DNA of 64,000 nt from G942493375 sp942493375 (GCA_942493375.1 OW818698.1:3720001-3784000); one strand, 5' to 3'. Positions 35,311 to 44,084 are shown, counted from the stretch's first letter. Numbers and translations: made by a program. Notes: generated by a model not told the origin, from the sequence alone.

Positions 35311-36432
35311 CTACTCCGCAATTATCTCAACATTGGCCCTTGGGACTTTGACAATACTGCCATCCTCAAGCTTTGCCTCAAGTATACGCACGATGGCCCC
35401 GGTTTCAATCTCGACCGGTGCTGGTGGAAGACTGTGTACTGTGCCAATTCTACCGAAGTAAGGTTCCCTAATCACCCGAATATTCGCACCGATGTCCAGG
35501 TTGTGCTCTTTTATAGCATCGCTGACACCGGAATCTGCATGGAGTCCACAAGAAATAATCTCCGGACGAATAACACCGGCGCGTATCTGTGTGGCTCCGT
35601 TCATCGAAACCCGGCATCCATCCAGTGACTTCAACAGTTTCCAAGTCCTAGCAGCCATGCGAATGTCCCCGAAACCTTCAGTCAGAATTACCGAGGTGAC
35701 TATCTCTTCCTGGCCGGTTATTGCAACACCAATATCGTGACCCAGGTAACCAATCAAGTCGGTGTCGATAATCGCGCCTACCACGATCCCGCATATTCCA
35801 GCTTTGGCTGCAGCGTGGAGAGCAGATTCAGTAATACCGGCTCCTCCAACCAACACCTTACCAGCGAAGGATTCGGATATAGCGTTCTCAGTAATGTCCG
35901 CCTGCGCAAGTCCGACAGGGACGACCAGTTCCCCGAAGCGCTCTCCACCAATTCCGAATATCCCCTGCACCAGAGCGCCGACTGTCTCAACAACAACACC
36001 TTCATCTGGAATGACTTCGCAAACAGTGCCTTCTAGATAGGCATTCACTTCAACTGGCCGTGCTGGTGCACGAATTCCTATATGTCCCGTAGCTGGGGAA
36101 ATCAACTCAACCGTACCGGCGATCGGTGTCTTGCAGTCGGACTTAAACAATCCCCAGAATGATTTACTCTGGGCGACTATCTGCCCCTGAGTAACAGTAT
36201 CTCCCTGTTCAACCCACAGGGTCTTGATAGCATCATCAGGCTCCAGACCCAATGACTCTGCAACTCTCACAGTTTGCATATATCCTGGAACTTCCGTTCT
36301 GGCGACAATAGTCTGCGCGTCCAGCTTCTGCCCGACTTCTACAAGCACTGATCCCTTAGCCGGTAGTCTGCGTTGTTTTCTAATTGTTACCGAAGGACTG
36401 ACTGTGAGTCCTGGTGTATAGGCTGTTCCCAT
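35311..36432 (-). CDS. Conserved partner of GlmL/MutL-type ATPase, unknown function
   Basis: The 373-residue protein starts one base after the stop of the GlmL-like gene, with GGAGG nine bases before its ATG, so the two are a fixed pair. The N-terminal part (about residues 25-135) looks like two biotinyl/lipoyl-type half-barrels (VGQKLDAQTIVARTEVPGYM and VEQGDTVTQGQIVAQS). The middle contains GKVLVGGAGITESALHAAAKAGICGIVVGAI. The C-terminus (about 320-373) is KOW-like (REPYFGRIGTVHSLPP and LEDGSIVKVPRANVEII). There is no conserved catalytic residue I can name. Its job is inferred to be linked to the GlmL-like ATPase. Confidence 0.65.
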   Translation of the reverse strand: MGTAYTPGLTVSPSVTIRKQRRLPAKGSVLVEVGQKLDAQTIVARTEVPGYMQTVRVAESLGLEPDDAIKTLWVEQGDTVTQGQIVAQSKSFWGLFKSDCKTPIAGTVELISPATGHIGIRAPARPVEVNAYLEGTVCEVIPDEGVVVETVGALVQGIFGIGGERFGELVVPVGLAQADITENAISESFAGKVLVGGAGITESALHAAAKAGICGIVVGAIIDTDLIGYLGHDIGVAITGQEEIVTSVILTEGFGDIRMAARTWKLLKSLDGCRVSMNGATQIRAGVIRPEIISCGLHADSGVSDAIKEHNLDIGANIRVIREPYFGRIGTVHSLPPAPVEIETGAIVRILEAKLEDGSIVKVPRANVEIIAE

Positions 36433-36433
36433 A

Positions 36434-38215
36434 TCAGTTTACCTCCAGTCCAAGGGCATTGTGCCAGCGTTGCAAGTTAGCGAGTCTGGTCGGGACATCA
36501 CTGCCGGGTTTTAACGGTCTTCCACGGCAGTCTATAATCAAGCCGACAGTCCCGCCTTCGATAAGCCTTGTAACTGATTTGCCGTTGCCTTCCCCCATAT
36601 TCAGCTTGCGATGTGGAGTAATAGTGGCTTCATATGTCTCACCCGAAGCCATCGGCACCAGCAAAAGATCACCGTTTTTGACTTCAAAGCGCGATTGACC
36701 AAACTCTACAACACAGGCGACTTCTCCTGGTTTGCAGTCTCCTACAGGTGCTATCACGCTTCCAAGTTTTACCAGGCAGTCGCGTTCAAAGACATGCAAA
36801 GCGGCTTCCGGGTGGACAGTCGATAATACTCCAAGCTGCGGCATCATGAATATTGAGTCAACCGCCAGCATAGTTACACCCTCAGGCTGGTAGGCGTCCA
36901 GCATCATATATGCAGCTTCCGTCCTGCGGGGGGCATGGCTGAGCACCCCGCCACTCCCGATTATCATGTCCAGCTTCATCATATCAACAAGAGTCGACCC
37001 GGTTTCGGACTGGGTCATGCTCTCACCCATAGTCCGAACTGTCTGGATCCCCTTGAGTGATCTGGCTAGAGTTTTATGATGTTCAAATGCAAGCCTGAGA
37101 GCTTCCCTGGCTATTGCCTGCTCAATGCGAAGACCTCGCAGAGTCTGTGGAATAGTCGTAGGCCGGACCATTTTATTTCTCAGACTGTTCCGCAGACCGG
37201 CTTCATCTACATCAAAAGGGACCCATCGAAGGATTCCGCTGACACCGGCTTCTGCAAGGACATTGCAGATTGAATAACTCATTCCAAGGTTTGCGCTGAC
37301 TGTTCGAGTGTAGTTACCTGCAAAAATCGAAAAAACATCGGTTGTGGCTCCACCGATATCTGCCGCTAGAACGCTTATATTCATGCGTTCGGCGATGGTC
37401 TGAATTATTGTCCCGACGGCATTGGGGGTAGACATAATATCTGAACTGACCCAACTGCTCAGCTTTGAATAACCCGGAGCCTGTTGCATAACATGCTGTA
37501 GAAATAATTCATGGATTGCTTCTCTGGCTGGACCAAGGTTTTCCCGGTCCATGCTGGGACGGAGGTTGTCGACTATGCGAATATCTACCGTATCGCCGAG
37601 GACTTCCTGGACAGGTTTGCGGGCTTCAACATTACCGGCGTATATAACAGGCAGCTTCATTCCAATGCCCATACGTGGTTTGGGGTCTGCCGATACTAAC
37701 AGTTCTGCTGCTTCGACAAGGTGCTTCACAGTCCCACCGTCTGTGCCGCCTGACATCAAGATCATATCAGGTCTGAGTTCGCGTATCCGGCGGACTTTCT
37801 CAAAGTCCTTGCGTCCATCATCAACTGCTATAGTATCTATAATAATAGCGCCTGCACCCAACGCCGCACGCTGTGCGCTCTCTGCGCTCATGTTTTTGAC
37901 GACACCAACCACAGTCATCTGCAATCCACCGCCAGCACTGGATGTAGACAGGTACATATCCACACCAACTCCATCGGCGCCTGTGGGTTTCACAATGTGA
38001 CCGGTAGAGTCGAGTATTTTGCGTCCGGTAACCTCTTCAAGCTCCCTGACCGCACTTACGACACCCACAGTAACGTCATCAAAAGGGGCTTCAACTGTAG
38101 TCGGTGCTTCACCTCGGGCAACCAAACGGTATTCACCATCGAGTTTTTCGATCAGGATTGCTTTTGTGGTGGTGCTCCCGCAGTCGGTAGCAAGAATGCT
38201 GTTGATTTCGCTCAT
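36434..38215 (-). CDS. glmL: GlmL/MutL-family (methylaspartate mutase accessory) ATPase
   Basis: The 593-residue protein belongs to the family named after MutL of glutamate mutase clusters, unrelated to mismatch-repair MutL. It opens with the ASKHA nucleotide-binding strand ILATDCGSTTTKAILIE. LSTSSAGGGLQMTVVGVV, MILMSGGTDGGTVKHLVEAAELL and VLAADIGGATTDVFSIF follow. The family is thought to reactivate or load cobalamin-dependent mutases. No glutamate mutase subunit or other B12 enzyme lies in this window; the only neighbour is the coupled partner downstream. The reactivase role for this copy is therefore an inference from family only. Confidence 0.82.
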   Translation of the reverse strand: MSEINSILATDCGSTTTKAILIEKLDGEYRLVARGEAPTTVEAPFDDVTVGVVSAVRELEEVTGRKILDSTGHIVKPTGADGVGVDMYLSTSSAGGGLQMTVVGVVKNMSAESAQRAALGAGAIIIDTIAVDDGRKDFEKVRRIRELRPDMILMSGGTDGGTVKHLVEAAELLVSADPKPRMGIGMKLPVIYAGNVEARKPVQEVLGDTVDIRIVDNLRPSMDRENLGPAREAIHELFLQHVMQQAPGYSKLSSWVSSDIMSTPNAVGTIIQTIAERMNISVLAADIGGATTDVFSIFAGNYTRTVSANLGMSYSICNVLAEAGVSGILRWVPFDVDEAGLRNSLRNKMVRPTTIPQTLRGLRIEQAIAREALRLAFEHHKTLARSLKGIQTVRTMGESMTQSETGSTLVDMMKLDMIIGSGGVLSHAPRRTEAAYMMLDAYQPEGVTMLAVDSIFMMPQLGVLSTVHPEAALHVFERDCLVKLGSVIAPVGDCKPGEVACVVEFGQSRFEVKNGDLLLVPMASGETYEATITPHRKLNMGEGNGKSVTRLIEGGTVGLIIDCRGRPLKPGSDVPTRLANLQRWHNALGLEVN

Positions 38216-38349
38216 TTGCCGCTCTCAAGCACATTTCTGGACGAATAGTGCTACTAAATACACAGATTACTTATGCTCTAGATTGTAACACCCCCCGAGT
38301 TCAGCTGGCAAACTTATCAAGAGGTTTTAGAGGCAAATTAATGACTGTT

Positions 38350-39333
38350 TTAGACTTTAAATAGCTGAAGTAAAATACCAACAACTGAGCTGATACCTAC
38401 CAGTAACCCCGCGATTTTTAGGACATCCTTAATATCGTGGTCTTCCTTGATCAATACTAAAAGCCCTAGTCCTGCACTTGCGCTCAATCCTGATATTACA
38501 GAACCAAAAGATATCCCGCCATTTAAATATGTAAGAGTTATAGCGACAGATGCGGCGCAGTTTGGTATGAGACCGAAGAGCGCTGCTATAATCGGTTGTA
38601 GAAAAGAACCGGATAACAACAAGCGCCCAAGGTTCTTTTCACCACCTGCACTCTCAACCAGATAGTTGATGCCAAGAGTAACAATTAAAACAAAGAAGGT
38701 TATCTTGGCAGTGTGAATGAGTGGGTGTAGCAGACTTTTTAAACGTGCTCGAGAGCCTGTGATAGTGTGACTGCAGCAACCGGAGTCTTCAGATGGATCC
38801 AATTCTTCGCCATGATCGTGATCGTGTTCATGAGGCTTTCTTCGCAAGCGTCCACCGATAAGATCAATGGAGTATCCAGCAATTGTGGCAATAACCAGTT
38901 TTGTTAGTATAAGTGTGATTACCAGGTGTGCTTTATTAGGTTGAGAAAGAATGACCGGGATAGCCTCATCAGAAGTTGAAATATAAACAGCTATCAGCGT
39001 GCCTAGAGTTATGATTTTCCTTGTGTATAATGCAGTGGCAATTATCGAGAAGCCGCATTGTGGAATGCAGCCAAACAAAGCTCCCAGCAATGGTCCTGCT
39101 GCTGCAGCTCTTTCAATGCCGTGTTGCATCTCCTTGCCAAATCGTCTTTCCAGCAATTCGACTACGATGAATATGACCAGCAGGAACGGGATCATATGGA
39201 TGGTGTCAATGATGGCATCGGCAATAAATTCAGGCATATTCAACCCGCTAATGTATGCGTCTATTGAACCGAAGAATACATCCATTATAGAACCGATGAA
39301 TATTGCAATGCTATGAGATAGATTATCAAACAA
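38350..39333 (-). CDS. Ten-TM heavy-metal (putative manganese/metal) exporter, ArsP_2-like
   Basis: The 327-residue membrane protein has about ten hydrophobic segments in two halves, each with a conserved Cys loop (LFGCIPQCGFSIIATALY and LFGLIPNCAASVAITLTY). A central cytoplasmic loop (about 165-190) is rich in His, Asp and Cys (PHEHDHDHGEE and GCCSH), a likely metal sensor or binding loop. This fits the putative ten-TM heavy-metal/manganese transporter family. It lies directly after the Fur gene, and a near-perfect Fur box stands 23 bases before its ATG with AGGAG between them. Metal-dependent control is therefore likely. Confidence 0.8.
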   Translation of the reverse strand: MFDNLSHSIAIFIGSIMDVFFGSIDAYISGLNMPEFIADAIIDTIHMIPFLLVIFIVVELLERRFGKEMQHGIERAAAAGPLLGALFGCIPQCGFSIIATALYTRKIITLGTLIAVYISTSDEAIPVILSQPNKAHLVITLILTKLVIATIAGYSIDLIGGRLRRKPHEHDHDHGEELDPSEDSGCCSHTITGSRARLKSLLHPLIHTAKITFFVLIVTLGINYLVESAGGEKNLGRLLLSGSFLQPIIAALFGLIPNCAASVAITLTYLNGGISFGSVISGLSASAGLGLLVLIKEDHDIKDVLKIAGLLVGISSVVGILLQLFKV

Positions 39334-39355
39334 TGATTGGTCTCCTGTAATTTAG

Positions 39356-39372
39356 TTGATAATCATTACCAA
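39356..39372. promoter_or_regulatory. Fur box upstream of the metal exporter
   Basis: TTGATAATCATTACCAA is a near palindrome. Its 15-base core (39357-39371) matches TGATAATNATTATCA at 13 of 14 fixed positions. It begins directly after the fur stop codon and ends 23 bases before the exporter start codon. Confidence 0.7.
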
Positions 39373-39804
39373 TCATGCCTGGCATTCGGGACACACTCCG
39401 AATATTTCCAGACGATGCCCCTGGATACTGTAACCGGTTTGTGCTACAAGCAATTTTTCCAGAACACTGAGATCACAAACATCGAAATCCAGGATTTCGT
39501 GGCATTTGTGGCAGATCAAAGGGTGATTATGTCCGGGTTGCACAGCAGCAAACAGAGTCGTTCCCGCTGAATCTACTATTCTACGGAGCAATCCCATCTC
39601 AAGTAGTATACATACCGTGCGGTATACTGTAGCCTGACCAACGCGACGAGATTTAATTGCCTCATATACGTCCTGGACTGTATATGCATGAGTATTAGCT
39701 ATAAAGAAGCGCCAAATTGCCTTGCGCTGGGAAGTCAGCGGAATCCGTCTTTCGGCAAAAGCAGACTCTAAACACTTGCACTCAGAATTGTGTTTACAGA
39801 ACAT
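39373..39804 (-). CDS. fur: Fur-family metal-responsive regulator
   Basis: The 143-residue protein has the Fur winged helix (LTSQRKAIWRFFIANTHAYTVQDVYEAIKSR and GQATVYRTVCILLEMGLL) and a C-terminal metal and dimer domain (PGHNHPLICHKCHEILDF). A structural zinc site is made by CHKC and CPEC. The N-terminus is unusually rich in Cys and His (MFCKHNSECKCLE). It may be Fur, Mur or Zur; the adjoining boxes are Fur-type and the neighbour is a metal exporter, so manganese or iron sensing is likely. It probably controls itself and the downstream exporter. Confidence 0.87.
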   Translation of the reverse strand: MFCKHNSECKCLESAFAERRIPLTSQRKAIWRFFIANTHAYTVQDVYEAIKSRRVGQATVYRTVCILLEMGLLRRIVDSAGTTLFAAVQPGHNHPLICHKCHEILDFDVCDLSVLEKLLVAQTGYSIQGHRLEIFGVCPECQA

Positions 39805-39808
39805 AACA

Positions 39809-39823
39809 TGAGAAACATTATCA
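39809..39823. promoter_or_regulatory. Fur box upstream of fur
   Basis: TGAGAAACATTATCA matches the Fur consensus TGATAATNATTATCA at 12 of 14 fixed positions. It lies four bases before the fur start codon, overlapping the expected ribosome-binding region, and suggests autoregulation. Confidence 0.6.
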
Positions 39824-39927
39824 TCTATGAATTAATATGTCAAGAAAAGGCGAAGGGAAGACTTCAGGTGTCAGGAAGGAACACCCCGATACGGTATATG
39901 GTGCAAACCGACAGAGCACACAGATTT

Positions 39928-39958
39928 TGTCATCCTGAAGTATGAAGGATCTGCTTTT
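39928..39958 (+). repeat. Dispersed repeat (family R1), half copy
   Basis: TGTCATCCTGAAG followed by TGAAGGATCTGCTTTT is the left arm of the R1 element without the right arm. It lies in the 225-bp gap between the phosphoesterase gene and fur. The rest of that gap up to 40000 holds no recognisable feature. Confidence 0.65.
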
Positions 39959-40000
39959 CATAAGCATTTGAAACCTTGAAGCATAATATTTATCCTATAC

Positions 40001-40028
40001 CTGAAGCCTGAAGCCTGAAGCCTGAAGC
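40001..40028. repeat. Four tandem copies of the heptamer CTGAAGC
   Basis: CTGAAGC is repeated four times without interruption (40001-40028), ending exactly at the stop codon of the minus-strand phosphoesterase gene. Such a short tandem array can vary in copy number by slippage. Here variation would fall outside the coding region. Confidence 0.8.
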
Positions 40029-42140
40029 CTATCTCCCCAGGATTATCAGCATTCCGTCTGTTCCATATAGAAATATTGCTTCATCTGATGCTCCAACGGG
40101 TGACAGTACGAATGAACCGGGTGTTACTTTGTATTGCCGTATAATATGGCCGGTGTCTGCAGAAACTGAGCTGAACAGGCCTTTCTTTGAGCAGACATTT
40201 ACTTCTCTATTGGACTCCACCGGCGATACTGGTGCTGAGTCCATTGAAAGATCTGTGCTCCAGATGACATTACCGTCGGAGTCTACTTTTGAGAGTTTAC
40301 CATTAGTCCCGCGCAAGTAGACTGAAGCCCCATCAGCAGACAGAGACACTGCGGAGACGCCAGTGATAGATTTAATAATGTCTCCATTGGTAGTATCGAC
40401 AATCGATAGACAGTATTTTCGATCAGCGACAAATACTTTACCTTTGCATACAACAGGCCCACAGTCAGCAGGACTGTAATAGCGCTGGGCTCCTCCTTCT
40501 GAGGATCCTTTACCGACACATTTCCAAGCCAGACTGCCATCCGAGGTGTTCACGCAGTATAAATATCTGTCCCATGCCCCATAATAGACCTTGCCCTCGG
40601 ATATGAATGGTTTGATCTCTATATTGTATGTTGCACTGTTATTCTTCCAGTTGAGCCGACCTGTTGAAAGAGATACACTGTAGAACGCGCCAGTCGAGGA
40701 GCCAAAATAGACATTGGTTCCATCAGTTACAGGAGAAGAAAATATGGGGTCATCTGCAGTAAACTTCCAGAGAAGCCTGCCCTTGGATTTATCCAGGCAG
40801 TACAAGTTACCATCACTGCTGCCGGTCAATACTTTATCGCCGACTACCAATGCGTTTCCAGTTATTGCATATCCGGTTTTGAAAGTCCATAATAACCTGC
40901 CACTGGAAGCATTGTAAGCCATCAGTCTGCCATCGAATGTTCCGATGAAGACCTTGCCAGTATCATATACCGGCATAGATCTCGAAGCCGATTTGGTATA
41001 TTTTCTCCATAAGACCTTTACAGAATCGTTCTTTATGTAGAATATCCTGGATCGGTGATAGACAGCTCCTTTGGAATCGGTGAATTGGAATTTAATGAAA
41101 TGAGCCCCCGGCATTAGACTCGTACAGTCCAAGCCCCCCTCATAACCGCCATTCAACGTCCCTTTGAGCTCGAGAGCCTTCTTACCATCTAAATCTACCT
41201 GGCAGGCAGTGATTTCATTCGGAGTTGACCCAATTCTGACCTTTAGGGGGATACTGGTCTCGTATGTACCCAGTTCTTTTGGAGACAGTATCTTTATATC
41301 AGGATAGGTTGCAGCGGTGGTAGCGAACGGCTTCTCCAGGAGCGGAACCGTTGCATTGGATGCAGCAGTTTCCTTATACGCCACCCTCAGCTTGCCATCC
41401 AACACAGAGACAACATTGAATCCCGGAGCGCCTGGTCCGTAGGATGATCCGCCTTGAACCATATCAAATCCATCATATTTGCTGTAGACAGCACTATGAC
41501 CATGACCTACCATAATCAGAACAATATTATAAGGTCGCAGGATATCTACAAGCTGGTCCATCTGGTAAGAGCCAGAGTATTCACTGCCTCCCAAAGGATG
41601 GTGGAATGCCAGAAACACAGGCGTCTTTTTGCCGGTTTTCTTAAGATCGCTCTTGAGCCACTCGAACTGCTCCGGTCCAAACATAGGACTAGGATCTTGT
41701 ATTCCAGCAGAGTTCAAGACCACGAAATGGCAGTTGTACTCATCAAATGAATAATATGGTGCCCCGAACTCCCGGGTGATCTCAGGTGAAAGCGACCGCC
41801 ATGCCCCATCGTGATTTCCCAGAGAAGGATAACGCTTCAGATTTCCTGCGGAATACATCCTGAGCAGGTTATCGTAGGCGCCATCGACTGGCCCAAACTC
41901 AGTCATATCACCTGTATCAATCACAAATGATGGCTTTAGTGCAGTGACATTGTACGGTTCAAGAAACACTGAGTTTAATGAGAGCATATTTGCCACAGAT
42001 GCTGCAGTACCTCCGCCGGCTCCGGAGTGGCTGTCACTCACGTGAATAAACGAAAAATCCTCAGAAAGAGCAGCAGATACGATCAGAAGCGCAAGCGTTG
42101 CCGACAAGATGATTCGGTGTAGATAAGAGTGGAAACACAT
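40029..42140 (-). CDS. Exported metallophosphoesterase fused to a PQQ-type beta-propeller
   Basis: The 703-residue protein has a signal peptide (IILSATLALLIVSAALS). A calcineurin-type phosphoesterase follows (residues about 27-270) with all metal motifs: HVSDSHS (Asp36, His38), DTGDMTEFG, GNHDGAW, FHHPLG and GHGHSA. A short Ig-like domain (about 275-375) leads into a PQQ/BamB-type propeller (about 380-700). Repeated LLWTFKTGYAITGNALVVGDKVLTGSSDGNLY-like blades are present there. It should act outside the cytoplasm on a phosphate ester, with the propeller binding substrate, wall or partner. The fusion is unusual but the reading frame is unbroken. Confidence 0.83.
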   Translation of the reverse strand: MCFHSYLHRIILSATLALLIVSAALSEDFSFIHVSDSHSGAGGGTAASVANMLSLNSVFLEPYNVTALKPSFVIDTGDMTEFGPVDGAYDNLLRMYSAGNLKRYPSLGNHDGAWRSLSPEITREFGAPYYSFDEYNCHFVVLNSAGIQDPSPMFGPEQFEWLKSDLKKTGKKTPVFLAFHHPLGGSEYSGSYQMDQLVDILRPYNIVLIMVGHGHSAVYSKYDGFDMVQGGSSYGPGAPGFNVVSVLDGKLRVAYKETAASNATVPLLEKPFATTAATYPDIKILSPKELGTYETSIPLKVRIGSTPNEITACQVDLDGKKALELKGTLNGGYEGGLDCTSLMPGAHFIKFQFTDSKGAVYHRSRIFYIKNDSVKVLWRKYTKSASRSMPVYDTGKVFIGTFDGRLMAYNASSGRLLWTFKTGYAITGNALVVGDKVLTGSSDGNLYCLDKSKGRLLWKFTADDPIFSSPVTDGTNVYFGSSTGAFYSVSLSTGRLNWKNNSATYNIEIKPFISEGKVYYGAWDRYLYCVNTSDGSLAWKCVGKGSSEGGAQRYYSPADCGPVVCKGKVFVADRKYCLSIVDTTNGDIIKSITGVSAVSLSADGASVYLRGTNGKLSKVDSDGNVIWSTDLSMDSAPVSPVESNREVNVCSKKGLFSSVSADTGHIIRQYKVTPGSFVLSPVGASDEAIFLYGTDGMLIILGR

Positions 42141-42183
42141 AGTGGACCTGCCTGAGTGTAGAGAAAATGAGATGTATAAATAC

Positions 42184-42285
42184 TGTCATCCTGAGCGGTA
42201 AACTGTCATCCTGAGGAACGAAGGATCTGCTTATGCGATTTGATTATTTAAGTAAAGCAGATTCTTCGTTGCACTCAGAATGACA
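42184..42285. repeat. Dispersed inverted-repeat element, full copy (family R1)
   Basis: TGTCATCCTGAG occurs twice in direct orientation (42185 and 42204). The second pairs with CTCAGAATGACA at the right end, with inner arms GAAGGATCTGCTT and AAAGCAGATTCTTC. The layout, including the doubled left arm, is the same as at 13055-13158. It fills the gap between two minus-strand genes. Confidence 0.8.
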
Positions 42286-42290
42286 CTAAA

Positions 42291-44084
42291 CTAGTCTGTC
42301 CTTAACACATCCGGGTTCCAGACTCCGTGTGGCAGTCTGGGTTCGTAGTGGGTGTGCAGCAGTTCCTTGGCTCTTGGGCTTAAGGGTTCCTGCAGGTATT
42401 CTTTGTAAACGTGAGCGACGTCCGGATTCTCATATGACCTGCGCAACGTCTTACCCTTATCGATTGACCTCAAGGCATTTGCCCGCATTCTCAGGTTTTC
42501 CACATCCAGCGGAGTTCCCTGGCCGGCTCTTGCATAAGGCTGCCCACCTCCACCGATGCATCCGCCCGGACATCCCATTATTTCAATGAAGTGGAAGTCG
42601 CCTTCTCCATTCTTGACCATTTCCAGCAGTCTGTGAGCATTCCCCAGTCCGTGGGCGATACCCATATTGAGCTTGGTGTCTCCAATTTGGACGGAAAAAC
42701 GCTTGATGCCTTCGGCTACGCTTCGGACTTCATCTACTACCATATCTTCCAGAGTTTCACCGGTCAACATAAAGTATGCCGTTCTGTAGACAGCCTCAGC
42801 TAGCCCCCCGGTAGCTCCGAACAGTGCACCGGCTCCCGTGGAAATACCCAATACAGGATCAAACTCTTCAGGCTCCAGTCTTTCGAAATCTAGAGCGGCG
42901 TTCTTGATCATCCATACCAGTTCCCTGGTAGTGATAACCCTGTCCACCGATGGCACCCAGTCTCCTGATGCAATCTGGATCTTCTGTTCTTCTCTTGCAG
43001 CCTCAAACTTCTTCGCAGTACAGCACATTGCCGCGACACTAAAAATGTTCTCAGCCGGTATTCCCATCTTCTCAGCATAGAATGTCTTTATCAGTGAACC
43101 AAGCATACTCATAGGTGACTTGGCTGAGGAAATATTCGGTATCAACTCCGGATAGAAGTGCTCAGCGAACTTCATCCATGCAGAGGAACAACTGGTGATT
43201 AACGGCAGAGGTCCGCCATGCTTCATCCGTTCAACGAACTCGGAAGCCTCTTCCATGATCGTTATGTCAGCACCCATCTGAGTGTCGAAAACTACATTGA
43301 ATCCAAGCCTCTTCAATGCAGAAACAGTCTGGCCGGTCATCGGCAGCCCAGGCATAAGGTTGAATCCTTCACCGATAGACGCCCGAACACTTGGTGCTGT
43401 CTGGACAATGACTGTCTTATTAGGATCAGCCAGTGCATCCATAACATCCGATGTATAGTCCCTCTCAAGGAAGGCTGCAACAGGGCAGACATTTATGCAC
43501 TGCCCGCAAGCCACACATACACTTTCCGTAAATGGAGCCTCAAAAGCTGGTGTGACGACCGTCTTAAATCCACGATGGACATACCCGAGCGCAGATACGC
43601 CCTGCACTTCAGCGCAGACTCTCACGCATCTTCCACAGAGAATGCATTTATCAGGATTTCGAATTACCGATGGAGAGGACATGTCATTTTCGTAATGCTT
43701 TTTCTCTCCAGCATACAGTCTCTCTCTTACACCGGTCGTGTAGGCAAGATACTGCAGTTCGCAGTTTCCATCTCTCTCACATGTCTGGCAGTCCTCAGGA
43801 TGGTTATCCAGCAGTAGTTCTACAATGGTCTTACGAAGTTCCCGGATTTCGGGGGTGTTGGTACGGACGACCATTCCTTCCCGGACAGGAAAACTGCATG
43901 ATGCCATCGGGTTTCGAATTCCATCGATTTCCACCAGGCAGACCCGGCATGAACCCTCAAGGTGGAGCCTGGGATGATAGCACAGGCGTGGGATGCGCAC
44001 TGCGATTTTATCTGCAGCCTGCATTATAGTAGTCCCCTCAGGGACTTCAACTTGTCTATTATCAATTGTAAGTTTTACGTTCAA
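42291..44084 (-). CDS. hndD: NAD(P)-linked [FeFe]-hydrogenase catalytic subunit (HndD/HydA-like)
   Basis: The 597-residue enzyme makes or consumes H2. N-terminal ligands are a [2Fe-2S] site (Cys35, 46, 49, 63), a His-Cys3 [4Fe-4S] site (His95, Cys99, 102, 108) and two [4Fe-4S] ferredoxin sites (Cys147-157 and Cys190-200). H-cluster motifs are L1 TSCSSAW (297-303), L2 MCCTAKKFEA (353-362) and L3 ending GCPGGCIGGGGQP (Cys505, Cys509). L1 and L2 differ from the usual TSCCPxW and MPCxxK. The C-terminus has the small-subunit-like domain. It follows hndC and hndB in one operon, so NAD(P)H is the likely electron partner, possibly with ferredoxin by bifurcation. Confidence 0.9.
   Translation of the reverse strand: MNVKLTIDNRQVEVPEGTTIMQAADKIAVRIPRLCYHPRLHLEGSCRVCLVEIDGIRNPMASCSFPVREGMVVRTNTPEIRELRKTIVELLLDNHPEDCQTCERDGNCELQYLAYTTGVRERLYAGEKKHYENDMSSPSVIRNPDKCILCGRCVRVCAEVQGVSALGYVHRGFKTVVTPAFEAPFTESVCVACGQCINVCPVAAFLERDYTSDVMDALADPNKTVIVQTAPSVRASIGEGFNLMPGLPMTGQTVSALKRLGFNVVFDTQMGADITIMEEASEFVERMKHGGPLPLITSCSSAWMKFAEHFYPELIPNISSAKSPMSMLGSLIKTFYAEKMGIPAENIFSVAAMCCTAKKFEAAREEQKIQIASGDWVPSVDRVITTRELVWMIKNAALDFERLEPEEFDPVLGISTGAGALFGATGGLAEAVYRTAYFMLTGETLEDMVVDEVRSVAEGIKRFSVQIGDTKLNMGIAHGLGNAHRLLEMVKNGEGDFHFIEIMGCPGGCIGGGGQPYARAGQGTPLDVENLRMRANALRSIDKGKTLRRSYENPDVAHVYKEYLQEPLSPRAKELLHTHYEPRLPHGVWNPDVLRTD

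Noticed and set aside
36434..38215. DNA mismatch repair protein MutL
   Set aside because: Sequence has the ASKHA-type start and GlmL family motifs, with no GHKL ATPase motifs of repair MutL.
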